This document shows, piece after piece, positions 1 through 9,045 of a stretch of DNA of 63,812 nt. The notes beneath the pieces were generated by a model. The model searched no databases and was not told where the DNA came from. It was given only the letters and a program-made list of their open reading frames with translations. Each line of letters begins with the position of its first letter. Positions within the stretch are counted from its first letter, which is position 1. A program made the position numbers and the translations under genes. This DNA is from Bacteroidota bacterium (GTDB lineage Bacteria; Bacteroidota; Bacteroidia; Chitinophagales; Chitinophagaceae): assembly GCA_013285855.1 (NCBI GenBank), contig JABDGW010000004.1, positions 1 to 63,812 of the forward strand. The letters are read 5' to 3'.

Positions 1-2151
1 GGGGTCATAAAAATAATCACGGTTCACGCGCCACGCTTCGTCTAAAATATCACGCCATTCGGCAGGAGGATCAATCTTTACCTGTATCGCTGCAATATTC
101 AACATGCCTTTTCCAGCCTCCGGTTTTTCTCCTGCGTTGGTGATGCCTAACATATTGTCTTTTCCATACAACATCTTTTTTCCATCTGCAGAAATAATAA
201 AGTAGTTCATTGGCATTACTTCATCATCCTTTCTTGTTTTTAAACTGAACTTATGTAAAGTGCCGGAACCATCAGTACCGTAATCAATATAAAATATCAC
301 ATCATCGCCTGTACCAAGATTACCATAGTTACCTGCCTTTACAGGTATATCAATAATGCGATCCTGTATATCATCCCAATCAATAACAAGCTTGTTATTT
401 GCACTATCTGTTTTTTTATCCGCAGCCGGTTTTTTGCCCTCTTTTGCTTTTGCGAGTGAATCGGCTGTTTTGGCCTCATCTTTCTTTATCGTTTCTTCAT
501 CACTTTCTTTTGCCAGCGGGGAAACCGTTTCCTTCTGTAGTGTAACAAGGTAAATGGAATTGTCTAATTTAAAATCTGCGTTAGATTGGTCGAACCAGTT
601 GATCACCGGTCCTGCATCGGTGGAAGCAAAGAAATATAAATATTTTCCGGTAGACGAAAACTTAGGTTCTGAAGCATCGCTTAAACCATCTGTAACTGCA
701 TACGACTTTTGCTCTGCAACATTATAGAGGTAAACACGCTTAAACTGCGTAGAGGTTACTTTGGTGTATGCAATCCATCTTGAATCAAAAGACCAGTCAT
801 TAAATAATTCCCTGAATGTGCCGGGCGTATATAATTCATCTGTATCTATTTTTTTTATGCTGCCTGACGCCACATCTATAACATACATGTTGCGGCCATT
901 ATCGCAGTACACAATTTTTTTACTATCGGGCGACCAGCGTGGTTGTGTATAAAAACCATCACCGGTAATTTTAATCATTTTTGTAGTGCCTTTACTATCC
1001 TGCGGCTCAAGGTATAATTGATACTCACCGGTGGAATCAGAAAAATAAGCAATCCATTTTGCATCCGGAGACCATGCCGGTGTTTTTTCATGCACAGCAA
1101 CTGTATTGGTAAGGTTACGATAGTCTCCCTTTTCATACGGCACGGTAATAATTTCTCCCCTGAAATCAACCACAGCTCTTGCGCCTGTTGGTGAAATATC
1201 TGCAGAGCGTAAATATTTATCACCTGATACAAAGCGGGGTCTTAATTCCAGCAGGTCTGCAGCAATACCAACGGTCAATTTTTTTTCAGCATTTGTTGAT
1301 GGATCATAAATGTGCAGGTAACCTGCCTGTTCAAAAATTACTTTACCATCACCGCCGGAAGGATTAATCACCGGAAAACCTTTAAACTGCGTAAGCTGTT
1401 TCACCTGCTTTGATGCAACATCATAAGAGAATAAATTAAACTCGCCATTCCTATCGCTTCTGAAATAAATTGTATTACCAATCCACGCAGGCTGCACATC
1501 ATTGCTACCACCATCGGGTTGAGGTAATTTAATAATGCTTTTATCGGCAAAGGAAAACTGCCAGATGTTAGAGATGCCGCCTCCGCGATAATGTTTCCAC
1601 TGCCTGAACTGATCAGGTGTTGGGTTATATGCCAATGATTTTCCATCGGGCGAATATGCGGCATAATATGCATTGGGGATTTCAAGCTGTGTCGCTGGCC
1701 CGCCTGTAATTGGAACCGTAAATAATTGTGTATAACGGGTGGTAAACATATTTCGCTGCGACATAAATAACACCGATTTGCTATCGGGTGTAAATCCACG
1801 CACTATATCACCCGAAGGATGCCAGGTAAGTCTTTTGGGTACACCACCCTCTACAGGAATAATGTAAACATCGGTGTTACCATCGTACTGGCCGTTGAAA
1901 GCTATCCATTTGCCATCCGGAGAAAATATGGGATTTGATTCAAAGCCTTCGCTGATGGTTAGGCGGCGCGGCTGCGAACCATCTGTGTTTGCTACCCAAA
2001 TATCTTCCGCATAAACAAATGCAATGTGGTTGGCGCTGATAGCTGGCTGCATGAGCATACGTGTATCGGTTGGATTGGTATTTCCGGCGTAAGCATTTAA
2101 TGAAAAAAACAGGACAAACAGTAATGCTGCAAAGCGTGTGTTTACTTTCAT
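1..2151 (-). CDS. Tricorn-like S41-family protease, N-terminal two thirds (partial)
   Basis: The reading frame is open from an ATG at 2151 to the window edge, giving 717 codons with no stop. It starts with a signal peptide (MKVNTRFAALLFVLFFSLNA). Many WD40/PD40-type propeller repeats follow, with SPDGKWIAF- and SPDGKSLAY-like signatures. A Lys/Glu/Ala-rich linker lies near residues 530-580. At the edge the frame reads WRDILDEAWRVNRDYFYDP, which matches the start of the tricorn core (C1) domain. Bacteroidota tricorn homologues have about 1,050-1,100 residues, so the PDZ domain and the S41 catalytic part lie outside the window. Expected role: periplasmic or cell-surface peptide degradation. The family call is firm; activity cannot be judged because the catalytic Ser is not in view. 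Confidence 0.88.
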   Translation of the reverse strand, partial: MKVNTRFAALLFVLFFSLNAYAGNTNPTDTRMLMQPAISANHIAFVYAEDIWVANTDGSQPRRLTISEGFESNPIFSPDGKWIAFNGQYDGNTDVYIIPVEGGVPKRLTWHPSGDIVRGFTPDSKSVLFMSQRNMFTTRYTQLFTVPITGGPATQLEIPNAYYAAYSPDGKSLAYNPTPDQFRQWKHYRGGGISNIWQFSFADKSIIKLPQPDGGSNDVQPAWIGNTIYFRSDRNGEFNLFSYDVASKQVKQLTQFKGFPVINPSGGDGKVIFEQAGYLHIYDPSTNAEKKLTVGIAADLLELRPRFVSGDKYLRSADISPTGARAVVDFRGEIITVPYEKGDYRNLTNTVAVHEKTPAWSPDAKWIAYFSDSTGEYQLYLEPQDSKGTTKMIKITGDGFYTQPRWSPDSKKIVYCDNGRNMYVIDVASGSIKKIDTDELYTPGTFRELFNDWSFDSRWIAYTKVTSTQFKRVYLYNVAEQKSYAVTDGLSDASEPKFSSTGKYLYFFASTDAGPVINWFDQSNADFKLDNSIYLVTLQKETVSPLAKESDEETIKKDEAKTADSLAKAKEGKKPAADKKTDSANNKLVIDWDDIQDRIIDIPVKAGNYGNLGTGDDVIFYIDYGTDGSGTLHKFSLKTRKDDEVMPMNYFIISADGKKMLYGKDNMLGITNAGEKPEAGKGMLNIAAIQVKIDPPAEWRDILDEAWRVNRDYFYDP

Positions 2152-2317
2152 AAATTTATTCAATTAAAATTTTTTTGAAATTAAAATAAGAAGTACAGTT
2201 GTAAAATAACTATATAAGATTGAAATAAAGATATAGTGCAATCAATTTATATTTTAATACAACCGTTAATTTCATTGCTTATACCTTGTTAGATTTCTCA
2301 TAGGCAGGTATATAAAA

Positions 2318-4729
2318 TCATTCCACAGTTATCACTACTTCATCTGCCTGTAATCCATCTCCTTCAGCTTTCAGTTTCATTGTACCTGCATTGCCTTTAG
2401 GTCGAACAATCACCAAACATTTCCCTTCAAAAGTTTTATGCTGCGGTTGCTGCATACTTTCCGCATCAGCAGGATCTGCATTACCTGTTGCAATTATTTC
2501 ACCGTTACCGCTAACGCTGAAATGCAATGGCAGCGCGGTATTCGGAACAACCTGCCCGTTTGCATCCAACACTTCTGCAGTAATATAAGCAAGGTCATTT
2601 CGGTTGGCATGTATATGTGTGCGGTCGGCAACCAAACGAATGCGTGCAGGTTTGCCTGCTGTTTTCAATACAACGGAATCAACCGCTTTACCATTTTGCA
2701 AACCGATTGCTTTTAAAACACCAGGCTGGTAATTAATAGTAAATGTTGCCGTGAGTTTTGTTTGCGGAGATGCATTTTGTTCGCCGATTATTTTATCATT
2801 AAGCACAAGTCGCACCGCATCGTAACGTGTGTAAACATGTACTTGTAAAGACTTGCCTTCGGCGCCATCAAAAGTGTAAGAAGGAAATTCACTTTGCCAT
2901 CCCCAATAACTCACCGCTTCCGTATGACCTTCGGGTACCGGCGCATGCACAAGCATTTCAAGCTTGCTGCGGTTCCAAACAACATCACGATAATATGATT
3001 GCGGTTTCTTACCACCAATCAAATCAATATCACCGCAAAAAGAATTAAACCACGGAAATGTTTGCAGTTGAAAGCCGCGTGTACTATCAAGAGAAGTATG
3101 ACCAATACCTGTTTCACCTAAATAATCCATCGCCGTCCAAACAAAATCACCAATTACGTAAGGATGCCGTTCCACCTGTTGCCAGTTTTCAAAAGCTTCC
3201 TGCGGAACACTCTCTGTGCCCATCATAATACGCTGTGGATATTTTTCGTGGTCGCTTTCATATTCTTTCCACAAGTAATTATAACCACCTACGTCAAGCA
3301 ATGCAAAAGCAGCAGCAGTTGTATCCCACTTGTAACCAGGATGGTCCCAGAAATGACAAATCGCTTCCGTTACAGGGCGTGTGCTATCAATGCTTTTTAC
3401 TTCGTCGCGTAAATTTTTTTCGATCACAAGGCCTGATGCATCAGCTCTTTCATTTATTTCATTGCCGATGCTCCAGAAAATTACTGAAGGATGATTGCGG
3501 TCACGAAGTACTATTGCATCAATATCTTTTTTCCATGAAGTATCAAAATATAAATGATAGTCTTCAGGATTCTTTGCACGTTCCCACATATCAAATGCTT
3601 CATCAATAACAATGATACCAAGACTGTCACATGCATCTAAAAATTGTTGTGAAGGTGGATTATGGCTTGTGCGAACAGCGTTGAAACCAAATTGTTTTAA
3701 AAGCTCAACCCTGCGTTCTTCGGCACGATTAATTGTTGCAGCACCAAGCGCACCATTGTCATGATGTACACATCCGCCCCGAAGTTCAATAGGTTTATCA
3801 TTAAGCAGGAAACCTTTATCTGCAGTAATGCTGATGGAACGAACACCAAAGCCCGTAACAAAATGGTCAATGATTTTATCGCCCTGCAAAATTTCTGTTA
3901 CAGTGTGATAGCGGTAAGGAAAATCGGGTGACCAAAGATTTGGATGAGATAATTGAATTATTTGGTTGATTGTAGAATTTTGAGATTGCGAAACGGAGAA
4001 ATTATTTTCTTTAATTGCCACAATATTATTTTTTGAATCAAGAATTTTTGTGCGGAGTTTGAATGATTGATTGCTTTGATCATTCTGAACAATTGTTGTT
4101 TGAATATTTATTGTTGCAGATGTTTCAGAAACTTTTGGTGTTGTAATACAAACTCCCCATTGTTCAATATGCACAGGATTGGTTATCGTCAACCATACAT
4201 GACGATAGATGCCTGAACCACTGTACCAGCGTGAATTTTTTCCTTCATTACGTACACGAACAGCGATAATATTTTCTCCGTTTTGTTTTAAGTATGGGGT
4301 GAGGTCATAATAAAACGGTGTATAACCATAGGGATGATTGCCAAGATGATGTTCATTAATCCATACATCGCTGTTCATATAAACACCATCGAAATAAACA
4401 GTTACTTTTTTATTGGTGATATTATTTAATATAAAATGTTTTCTGTACCATGCGGTGCCGCCAACGGTATAACCTGTTGCAGTAGCGCCAATACTTTTTG
4501 AAGTGAAAGGACCGGTAACGGAATCTGATTGATCCGGTAAATCTTCAATACTCCAGTCGTGCGGAAGTTCTACCGTGCGCCAATCATTATCGTTGAGGGT
4601 TTCTTTTTCACCATCTTGTATATCGGCTTTCAAAAATTTCCAGTTTTCCTCGAAAAGCGTTTGTGTACGTTGAGCATGTATTGAATCAAATAATATTGCA
4701 AACAAAAAAATGAATAAAAAATTTTTCAT
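2318..4729 (-). CDS. Glycoside hydrolase family 2 protein (beta-galactosidase-like)
   Basis: This 803-residue secreted enzyme has a signal peptide (MKNFLFIFLFAILFDSIHA). Its order is the GH2 sugar-binding jelly roll (about 25-185), an Ig-like domain (190-300), a TIM barrel (300-580), a DUF4982-like domain (about 585-660, with YWGWQSEFPSYTF) and a C-terminal GH2 domain. The acid/base is E424 in FWSIGNEINERAD and the nucleophile is probably E506 in MMGTES. Length and domain order match Bacteroidota GH2 enzymes that carry DUF4982. The likely substrate is a beta-galactoside or related plant or host glycan, but specificity cannot be read here. No SusC/SusD genes are adjacent, so this is not an obvious polysaccharide-utilisation locus. 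A remnant of another carbohydrate-active gene lies just upstream. Confidence 0.93.
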   Translation of the reverse strand: MKNFLFIFLFAILFDSIHAQRTQTLFEENWKFLKADIQDGEKETLNDNDWRTVELPHDWSIEDLPDQSDSVTGPFTSKSIGATATGYTVGGTAWYRKHFILNNITNKKVTVYFDGVYMNSDVWINEHHLGNHPYGYTPFYYDLTPYLKQNGENIIAVRVRNEGKNSRWYSGSGIYRHVWLTITNPVHIEQWGVCITTPKVSETSATINIQTTIVQNDQSNQSFKLRTKILDSKNNIVAIKENNFSVSQSQNSTINQIIQLSHPNLWSPDFPYRYHTVTEILQGDKIIDHFVTGFGVRSISITADKGFLLNDKPIELRGGCVHHDNGALGAATINRAEERRVELLKQFGFNAVRTSHNPPSQQFLDACDSLGIIVIDEAFDMWERAKNPEDYHLYFDTSWKKDIDAIVLRDRNHPSVIFWSIGNEINERADASGLVIEKNLRDEVKSIDSTRPVTEAICHFWDHPGYKWDTTAAAFALLDVGGYNYLWKEYESDHEKYPQRIMMGTESVPQEAFENWQQVERHPYVIGDFVWTAMDYLGETGIGHTSLDSTRGFQLQTFPWFNSFCGDIDLIGGKKPQSYYRDVVWNRSKLEMLVHAPVPEGHTEAVSYWGWQSEFPSYTFDGAEGKSLQVHVYTRYDAVRLVLNDKIIGEQNASPQTKLTATFTINYQPGVLKAIGLQNGKAVDSVVLKTAGKPARIRLVADRTHIHANRNDLAYITAEVLDANGQVVPNTALPLHFSVSGNGEIIATGNADPADAESMQQPQHKTFEGKCLVIVRPKGNAGTMKLKAEGDGLQADEVVITVE

Positions 4730-4751
4730 AAAAGCAATTTAATAAGAGTAA

Positions 4752-4946
4752 TCCGTTTTGACCTGCAGGCACACTATATTTTCTTGGAGGATATTGATAT
4801 TGTGTTGCGCCGATAGATGTTCCGTTTATGTAAACCGAATCCCTGTCAACAACATTGCCTAAAAAAAGCCGCAATGATTTACCAAGCATGCTTGCCGGCA
4901 AATTAAATTCTTTTCTAAACCAAACAACGCCGTTATTTTCAAACAT
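4752..4946 (-). pseudogene. Remnant of a sialate O-acetylesterase-type jelly-roll domain
   Basis: About 65 codons read like the galactose-binding-type jelly roll found in sialate O-acetylesterases and GH2 enzymes. Visible signatures are NNGVVWFRKEFNLPAS, LFLGNVVDRDSVYINGTSIG and PPRKYSVPAG. After VPAGQNG the frame runs into unrelated sequence at the start of the GH2 gene. Upstream there is no continuation and no catalytic SGNH domain. Both ends are therefore missing, and the piece is best read as a decayed gene scrap. It is not part of the GH2 gene, which carries its own complete jelly roll. Confidence 0.6.
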
Positions 4947-4954
4947 TCTCTAAA

Positions 4955-5053
4955 ATGCCCTTGCCGCAAGGCTTTGAACAACCTTATCATGATTTAAAAT
5001 ATTATGAAGCATTGCAGTTTCCTTATGCGCCGGGTATTGGCGGTAATCAATAA
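4955..5053 (+). pseudogene. Unidentified 32-codon gene-like fragment
   Basis: A short plus-strand frame begins MPLPQGFEQPYHDLKYYE and ends FPYAPGIGGNQ before TAA. Its composition resembles real protein more than random AT-rich DNA, but I do not recognise the family. It lies head-to-head with the esterase-like scrap, inside a roughly 500-base stretch without an intact gene. It is most likely the 3' tail of a deleted gene, though chance is possible. Confidence 0.2.
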
Positions 5054-5228
5054 AAAATTTACTTCTGCACCGGATTGGTAAATACAACACAGCAAACATG
5101 AAAAAAATTGTTGCACTAATTTATAAGCAATATTTTTCATTGCAGCAAGGAAAACTTTGTGGTGAAGGAAAAACTTTAGTAGATCAGGATTAAATTAATC
5201 TCAGTATTGAATTTACCTTGTATTCGTA

Positions 5229-6323
5229 ATGAAGCAAAAAGAGATAAATTTTTCCAAATTGATTATCACTTCATCTGTTTTGTTTTTTATTTCATTAATC
5301 ATAAAAATTGTTTCCGCAAATAAAGAATTTATTGAAAGGTATTATTCCACCTTAGTGTATATAAAAATTTCGGTCATTTTAAGAACCCTTACAAGTTGGA
5401 TACCTTTCAGTGTGGGTGACGTTTTGTATTAATTGCAATTATTTATTGTTTGGTTAAGTTAGCACAATGGGGTCAATTCAATTTTTCAACGAAAAGTCAC
5501 TATAAATACCTTTCTTTTTAACCTGATAAAAATTATTCGCATAGCCTTGGCCATTTATATAGTGTTTAATCTGGTTTGGGGATTAAATTACAAAAGAACT
5601 GGTATATCTTCTCAGTTACAAATTACTCCAACAATGTATTCAACTGAAGCATTGAAGAGTTTAACTGCTGACCTTGTGAAGCGGATAAATACAGCATATT
5701 CCGCCTCCAACACACATATTTTTGAACTTGAGTCATATAAAACAATTTTTGCAAACGCAATTGCTAGTTATAAAAATACTTCATATCATTATTCATTTCT
5801 AAGTTACAATCAACCTTGTATTAAGAGTGCTCTAATTAATAACTTCGACAATTATTTTGGGATTGCCGGGTACTATAATCCATTTACAGCAGAAGCACAA
5901 ATAAATACCTCTATTCCCCGCTTCCTTATACCTTATATTACAAGTCATGAAATAGCCCATCAACTTGGTTATGCGAATGAAAGTGAGACTAATTTTGTAG
6001 CTTACCTTATATCAAAAGATTCTTATGAAAACATGTTTCGCTATTCTGCGTATTTCACATTATTTAATTACGCAAACAAACAATTGTTTTTGATAGACAG
6101 TTTGTCTGCAACCACAAATTTTAAAGCATTGGATAGCTTAGTGAAAATAGATGAAACAATTTACCGGAAATTTTTAGGGCACGACTCAAGTTTTGGTGCA
6201 CATTATTCAACAACATTTTATAATTACTATCTTAAATCAAACAATTCGGCAAAAGGAATGAATGCCTATAATGATGTTATTGCATTAATAATTGCATATC
6301 AGAAACGGTACGGAGAATTATAA
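5229..6323 (+). pseudogene. DUF3810 zinc-peptidase-like membrane protein, frame-broken
   Basis: Two pieces in the same frame belong together: 5229-5432 (N-terminal membrane part ending PFSVGDVLY) and 5547-6323 (ending KRYGEL). Between them frame 0 has stops, but the plus-two frame continues the family sequence (LIAIIYCLVKLAQWGQ) from about 5426 to 5518. It then returns to frame 0 as LIKIIRIALAIYIVFNLVWG. Two single-base lesions, in the T runs at 5422-5425 and 5511-5519, would explain this. The combined length of about 365 residues matches DUF3810. The soluble part has the metallopeptidase motif HEIAHQ in YITSHEIAHQLGYANESETNF. It is either a recent pseudogene or carries two sequencing errors. 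Substrate and role are unknown. Confidence 0.72.
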
Positions 6324-6512
6324 AAGGGAAAAGTAGCAAAAAAGAAAAGGCAATAATAATAGTATTAATGAAAGATAATTGCATAATGCAAGTTTAAAGG
6401 ACGGAACACAAAATTCCATGGCTTTACAAATGCTTCAACGTTAGCGGGCGTTTTACAGCTACATCCAAATCCATAGACTGTTTTCCAAGGCAAAATATTT
6501 TTGAAAATAAAT

Positions 6513-6558
6513 TTGCGAAACCGAAAGGTTGCACATATATTTGCAACCGATTAGTTTC
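6513..6558 (+). promoter_or_regulatory. Promoter with overlapping dyad operator (ArsR-type locus)
   Basis: A Bacteroidota-type promoter is visible: TTG at 6513-6515, a 20-base spacer and TATATTTG at 6536-6543 (consensus TTG-N19/20-TAnnTTTG). A nested palindrome centred at about 6537.5 covers it. The inner arms are GGTTGCA (6527-6533) and TGCAACC (6542-6548). The outer arms are GAAAC (6517-6521) and GTTTC (6554-6558), each five bases from the inner arm. Because the dyad overlaps the -7 box, it looks like a repressor operator. The adjacent repressor gene is only a remnant. Confidence 0.6.
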
Positions 6559-6578
6559 ACAATAAAACAATTAGCAAG

Positions 6579-6671
6579 ATGAGAAGTAATGTTTTTCAAG
6601 TTATAGCCGACCAGACAGAACGAGTGATAATAACACTTACAAATGACATAAACGAATTAGAAAAATGTTAG
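6579..6671 (+). pseudogene. N-terminal remnant of an ArsR-family regulator
   Basis: Thirty codons begin MRSNVFQVIADQTERVII and stop at TAG. The opening matches ArsR-family regulators of the kind that start M-R-x-x-V-F-Q-x-I-A-D-x-x-R-x-x-I, which often sit beside SRPBCC or RibD/DHFR-like genes in Bacteroidota. The helix-turn-helix is missing, so no DNA-binding product is expected. Promoter and operator are preserved directly upstream. Confidence 0.5.
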
Positions 6672-6722
6672 GCGTATTTTCAAAATAAGCGCATCAAAAT
6701 AAACGCTAAATAAAGCTATAAT

Positions 6723-6932
6723 ATGGTTGAAGTATTTAAAACAAATGTGCAACACCGCGAACTGGCTGAGCAACTTGCTTCAATTCTTCGCGGTCGGTTT
6801 GCTTTTTCCAAAATTAATTTTGACCTTGAGGATTGCGACAAAATATTGAGGGTTGAGGGCAAACAGATTTGCGTGGAAACTATCATCGAAATACTAAGCA
6901 CCCATGGGCTTGAATGCGAAATTCTTACATAG
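6723..6932 (+). CDS. Small hypothetical protein, possible HMA-like fold
   Basis: The protein has 69 residues and no signal peptide or membrane segment. It begins with ATG 51 bases after the ArsR remnant. The alternation of predicted strands and helices (VEVFKTNV, a helix to about residue 25, KINFDLEDCDKILRVEG, a helix, then LECEIL) suggests a small beta-alpha-beta-beta-alpha-beta ferredoxin-like fold, as in heavy-metal-associated domains. The CxxC copper site of true HMA chaperones is absent. It lies 57 bases before the RibD/DHFR-like gene on the same strand and is probably cotranscribed with it from the promoter at 6513. Function is unknown. Confidence 0.6.
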   Translation: MVEVFKTNVQHRELAEQLASILRGRFAFSKINFDLEDCDKILRVEGKQICVETIIEILSTHGLECEILT

Positions 6933-6989
6933 GATTTGGCGGACCTCACCGAAATAAAATAAATCACTAACAATAAAAATCAAACAACA

Positions 6990-7586
6990 ATGAGAAAAAT
7001 AATCGTTTTATCAATGATCACATTAGATGGAGTAATGCAAGCACCTGGTGGACCTGAGGAAGATACATCGGGCGTTTTCAAATATGGCGGCTGGACCGCA
7101 CCATATGGTGACGAAATTGGTGGTAAGGTGGTTCAAGAGGAACTGAAACAACCTGCAGATTATCTTTTGGGCAGAGAAACATTTGAGATTTGGGCTGCCT
7201 ACTGGCCAGAACATGCAGACTTTTGGCCTGGTATCAATGATGGCACAAAATACGTCATGTCAGGAACTACGAAAAAGTCAGACTGGAAAAACACCGTATT
7301 TGTCGAAAGTTTGGAAGATATAAAAAAGCTCAAAAACTCAGAAGGTTCTGACATCCAGGTTTGGGGCAGCAGTAAGCTTATTCAGCTACTACTTAAGAAT
7401 GATTTAGTGGACGAACTCCGGCTCAAAATTTACCCCGTTACTCTTGGTGCAGGAAAAAAGTTATTTGATAACGGCCCGATTCCGGCAGCATTTACATTAA
7501 CGGAGAATTTGGTTACATCAACCGGCGTTATTATTGCGAATTACAAGCGGGCTGGAGAAGTCAAGACAGGAACTGTTGGATCTTAA
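6990..7586 (+). CDS. RibD C-terminal / dihydrofolate-reductase-like protein
   Basis: The 198-residue protein belongs to the family of stand-alone RibD C-terminal domains (YyaP/YwjB type). It opens MRKIIVLSMITLDGVMQAPGG, and LDGVMQAP is the family signature. It continues with LLGRETFEIWAAYWP, YVMSGT and IQVWGSSKLIQLLL, and ends with the conserved LRLKIYPVTLGAGKKLF segment. The fold binds NADPH, but the physiological substrate of these proteins is generally unknown; they should not be equated with FolA, which is encoded separately at 38315. In related genomes such genes often follow an ArsR-type regulator, which fits the remnant and operator upstream. Confidence 0.88.
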   Translation: MRKIIVLSMITLDGVMQAPGGPEEDTSGVFKYGGWTAPYGDEIGGKVVQEELKQPADYLLGRETFEIWAAYWPEHADFWPGINDGTKYVMSGTTKKSDWKNTVFVESLEDIKKLKNSEGSDIQVWGSSKLIQLLLKNDLVDELRLKIYPVTLGAGKKLFDNGPIPAAFTLTENLVTSTGVIIANYKRAGEVKTGTVGS

Positions 7587-7842
7587 GAGGAAATAAAATG
7601 AGAAAAAATAATTGTTTCATCAGGGTATAAATAGAGAACTTCGGTTGACGGTGGAGGTTTTCAATTACCCGCCATCGGCAATACTTGTTTGTTGTATGCA
7701 AGCGTAAATCCAACATTATAAATTTAGTGATTAGTTATTATCTTAATCCTTAGTAACAATTTTTCAGCTTCAAGAATTTGAAATGAATAATAAAATGTAA
7801 CGCCTTTATTTTCGAACCTAAATTTGATGATATAACAACAAT

Positions 7843-8304
7843 ATGGAAGAAACAGAAAAAGATGAGTTTAAATTGATTGGACTTAAGCTTAACAACAAAA
7901 CGACTAATCAAAACGGGCAATCAAGCATTGACTGCGGTAACTTATGGCAAAAATTTGAGACCGAAAATTTTGCAGGAAAAATACCAGGCAAGTTAAGTGA
8001 CGAAATTTATGCAGTTTATTATGACTATGAAGGCGACCATACCAAACCGTTTTCATATTTTATTGGCTGTAAAGTAAAAATTGATACTCAAAACTGTCAG
8101 GGTATGGACAGTTTAATCATACCTGCCGGAAGTTATTATAAAGTAATTGCGAAAGGGAAAATGCCTGATTGTGTTGCTAATTCCTGGGAGAAAATCTGGA
8201 GTTTAATTATTGACAGAGCTTATCAATTTGATTTCGAAATTTACAATGAGCGTAGTAAAGATTGGAATGATGCAGAAGTGGAAATTTTCATTTCTTCTAA
8301 CTAA
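7843..8304 (+). CDS. GyrI-like / AraC effector-binding-domain protein
   Basis: The 153-residue stand-alone protein resembles the GyrI-like small-molecule-binding domain. Visible features are FKLIGLKLNNKT at the start, LWQKFETENFAGKIPGKLSDEIYAVYYDYEGDH, FSYFIGCKV, the PAGSYYKV signature of this fold and FDFEIYNERSKDWNDAEVEIFI at the end. No helix-turn-helix is fused to it, so it cannot act alone as a transcription factor. Family members bind hydrophobic or cationic small molecules, or hydrolyse some of them. It lies 20 bases before the carbonic anhydrase gene on the same strand and may be cotranscribed with it. Confidence 0.82.
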   Translation: MEETEKDEFKLIGLKLNNKTTNQNGQSSIDCGNLWQKFETENFAGKIPGKLSDEIYAVYYDYEGDHTKPFSYFIGCKVKIDTQNCQGMDSLIIPAGSYYKVIAKGKMPDCVANSWEKIWSLIIDRAYQFDFEIYNERSKDWNDAEVEIFISSN

Positions 8305-8324
8305 GAAAAAACAAATTACATACA

Positions 8325-8987
8325 ATGAAATTTTTAGCGATAATATTATTTATAAACTTATTTTCTTCCTGCAGGCAAAAGCAGGAAGAAAATCAGGTGA
8401 ATATGCAGGCACCACTTGACAAACTGAAATCAGGAAATGAAAAGTTTGTAACTGGTCATCTTATACATCCTGATGAAACACTAAATAGAATCAGGGAATT
8501 AAAAAAAGGACAGAATCCTTTTGTTGTTATTGTTAGCTGCTCTGACTCACGGGTGCCGCCGGAATTAATATTTGACCGGGGATTAGGCGATGTTTTTTCA
8601 ATACGTACCGCAGGCAATGTAATTGGAGACTATGAATTAGGAAGTATTGAATATGCTGTTGAGCATCTTCATTGCAAACTAATAGTGGTATTGGGTCATG
8701 AAAACTGTGGTGCTATCCAGGCATATGCATCGTCTGAAAATGAAAAGCCTGCCGGCGACCATATTCAAAATATAGTAAGCTATATAGCTTCAGAAGAAGA
8801 AGAAAAAATTATTCCGGACAGTCTAAGATCGAATATTGACACTTTGGTTAAAGCCAATATTGCACATGGTGTTAATTTACTAAAGTCATCTGCTCCTGTT
8901 TTAAAACCTCTTGTTGACAAGAATGAATTAAAAATCATCGGTGCTTATTACGACCTTGATAACGGGAAAGTTTTATTTGATGAGTGA
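8325..8987 (+). CDS. Beta-class carbonic anhydrase, predicted lipoprotein
   Basis: Beta-carbonic anhydrases interconvert CO2 and bicarbonate. The zinc site is complete: C72 and D74/R76 in SCSDSRVPPE, and H125 and C128 in GHENCGA. RTAGNVIGDYELGSIEYAVEHL is the usual core. What is unusual is the N terminus, MKFLAIILFINLFSSCRQ, which reads as a lipoprotein signal with a lipobox at C16. The enzyme would then be anchored in the periplasm or outer membrane instead of the cytoplasm. The total of 220 residues is normal for the class once the signal is removed. It ends before a convergent rhomboid gene. Confidence 0.93.
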   Translation: MKFLAIILFINLFSSCRQKQEENQVNMQAPLDKLKSGNEKFVTGHLIHPDETLNRIRELKKGQNPFVVIVSCSDSRVPPELIFDRGLGDVFSIRTAGNVIGDYELGSIEYAVEHLHCKLIVVLGHENCGAIQAYASSENEKPAGDHIQNIVSYIASEEEEKIIPDSLRSNIDTLVKANIAHGVNLLKSSAPVLKPLVDKNELKIIGAYYDLDNGKVLFDE

Positions 8988-9045
8988 AGAACGGTTATCA
9001 CCACATCGCCAAGTTGTAACGGTCACTTCCAATACCATTATCTTA

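Noticed and set aside
1401-1799. A 132-codon minus-strand ORF with an ATG
   Set aside because: It is in a different frame from the continuous tricorn-like reading frame, which covers the same bases.
3235-3609. A 124-codon plus-strand frame within the GH2 gene
   Set aside because: It is antisense to the TIM-barrel region, including the acid/base Glu, and encodes no recognisable domain.
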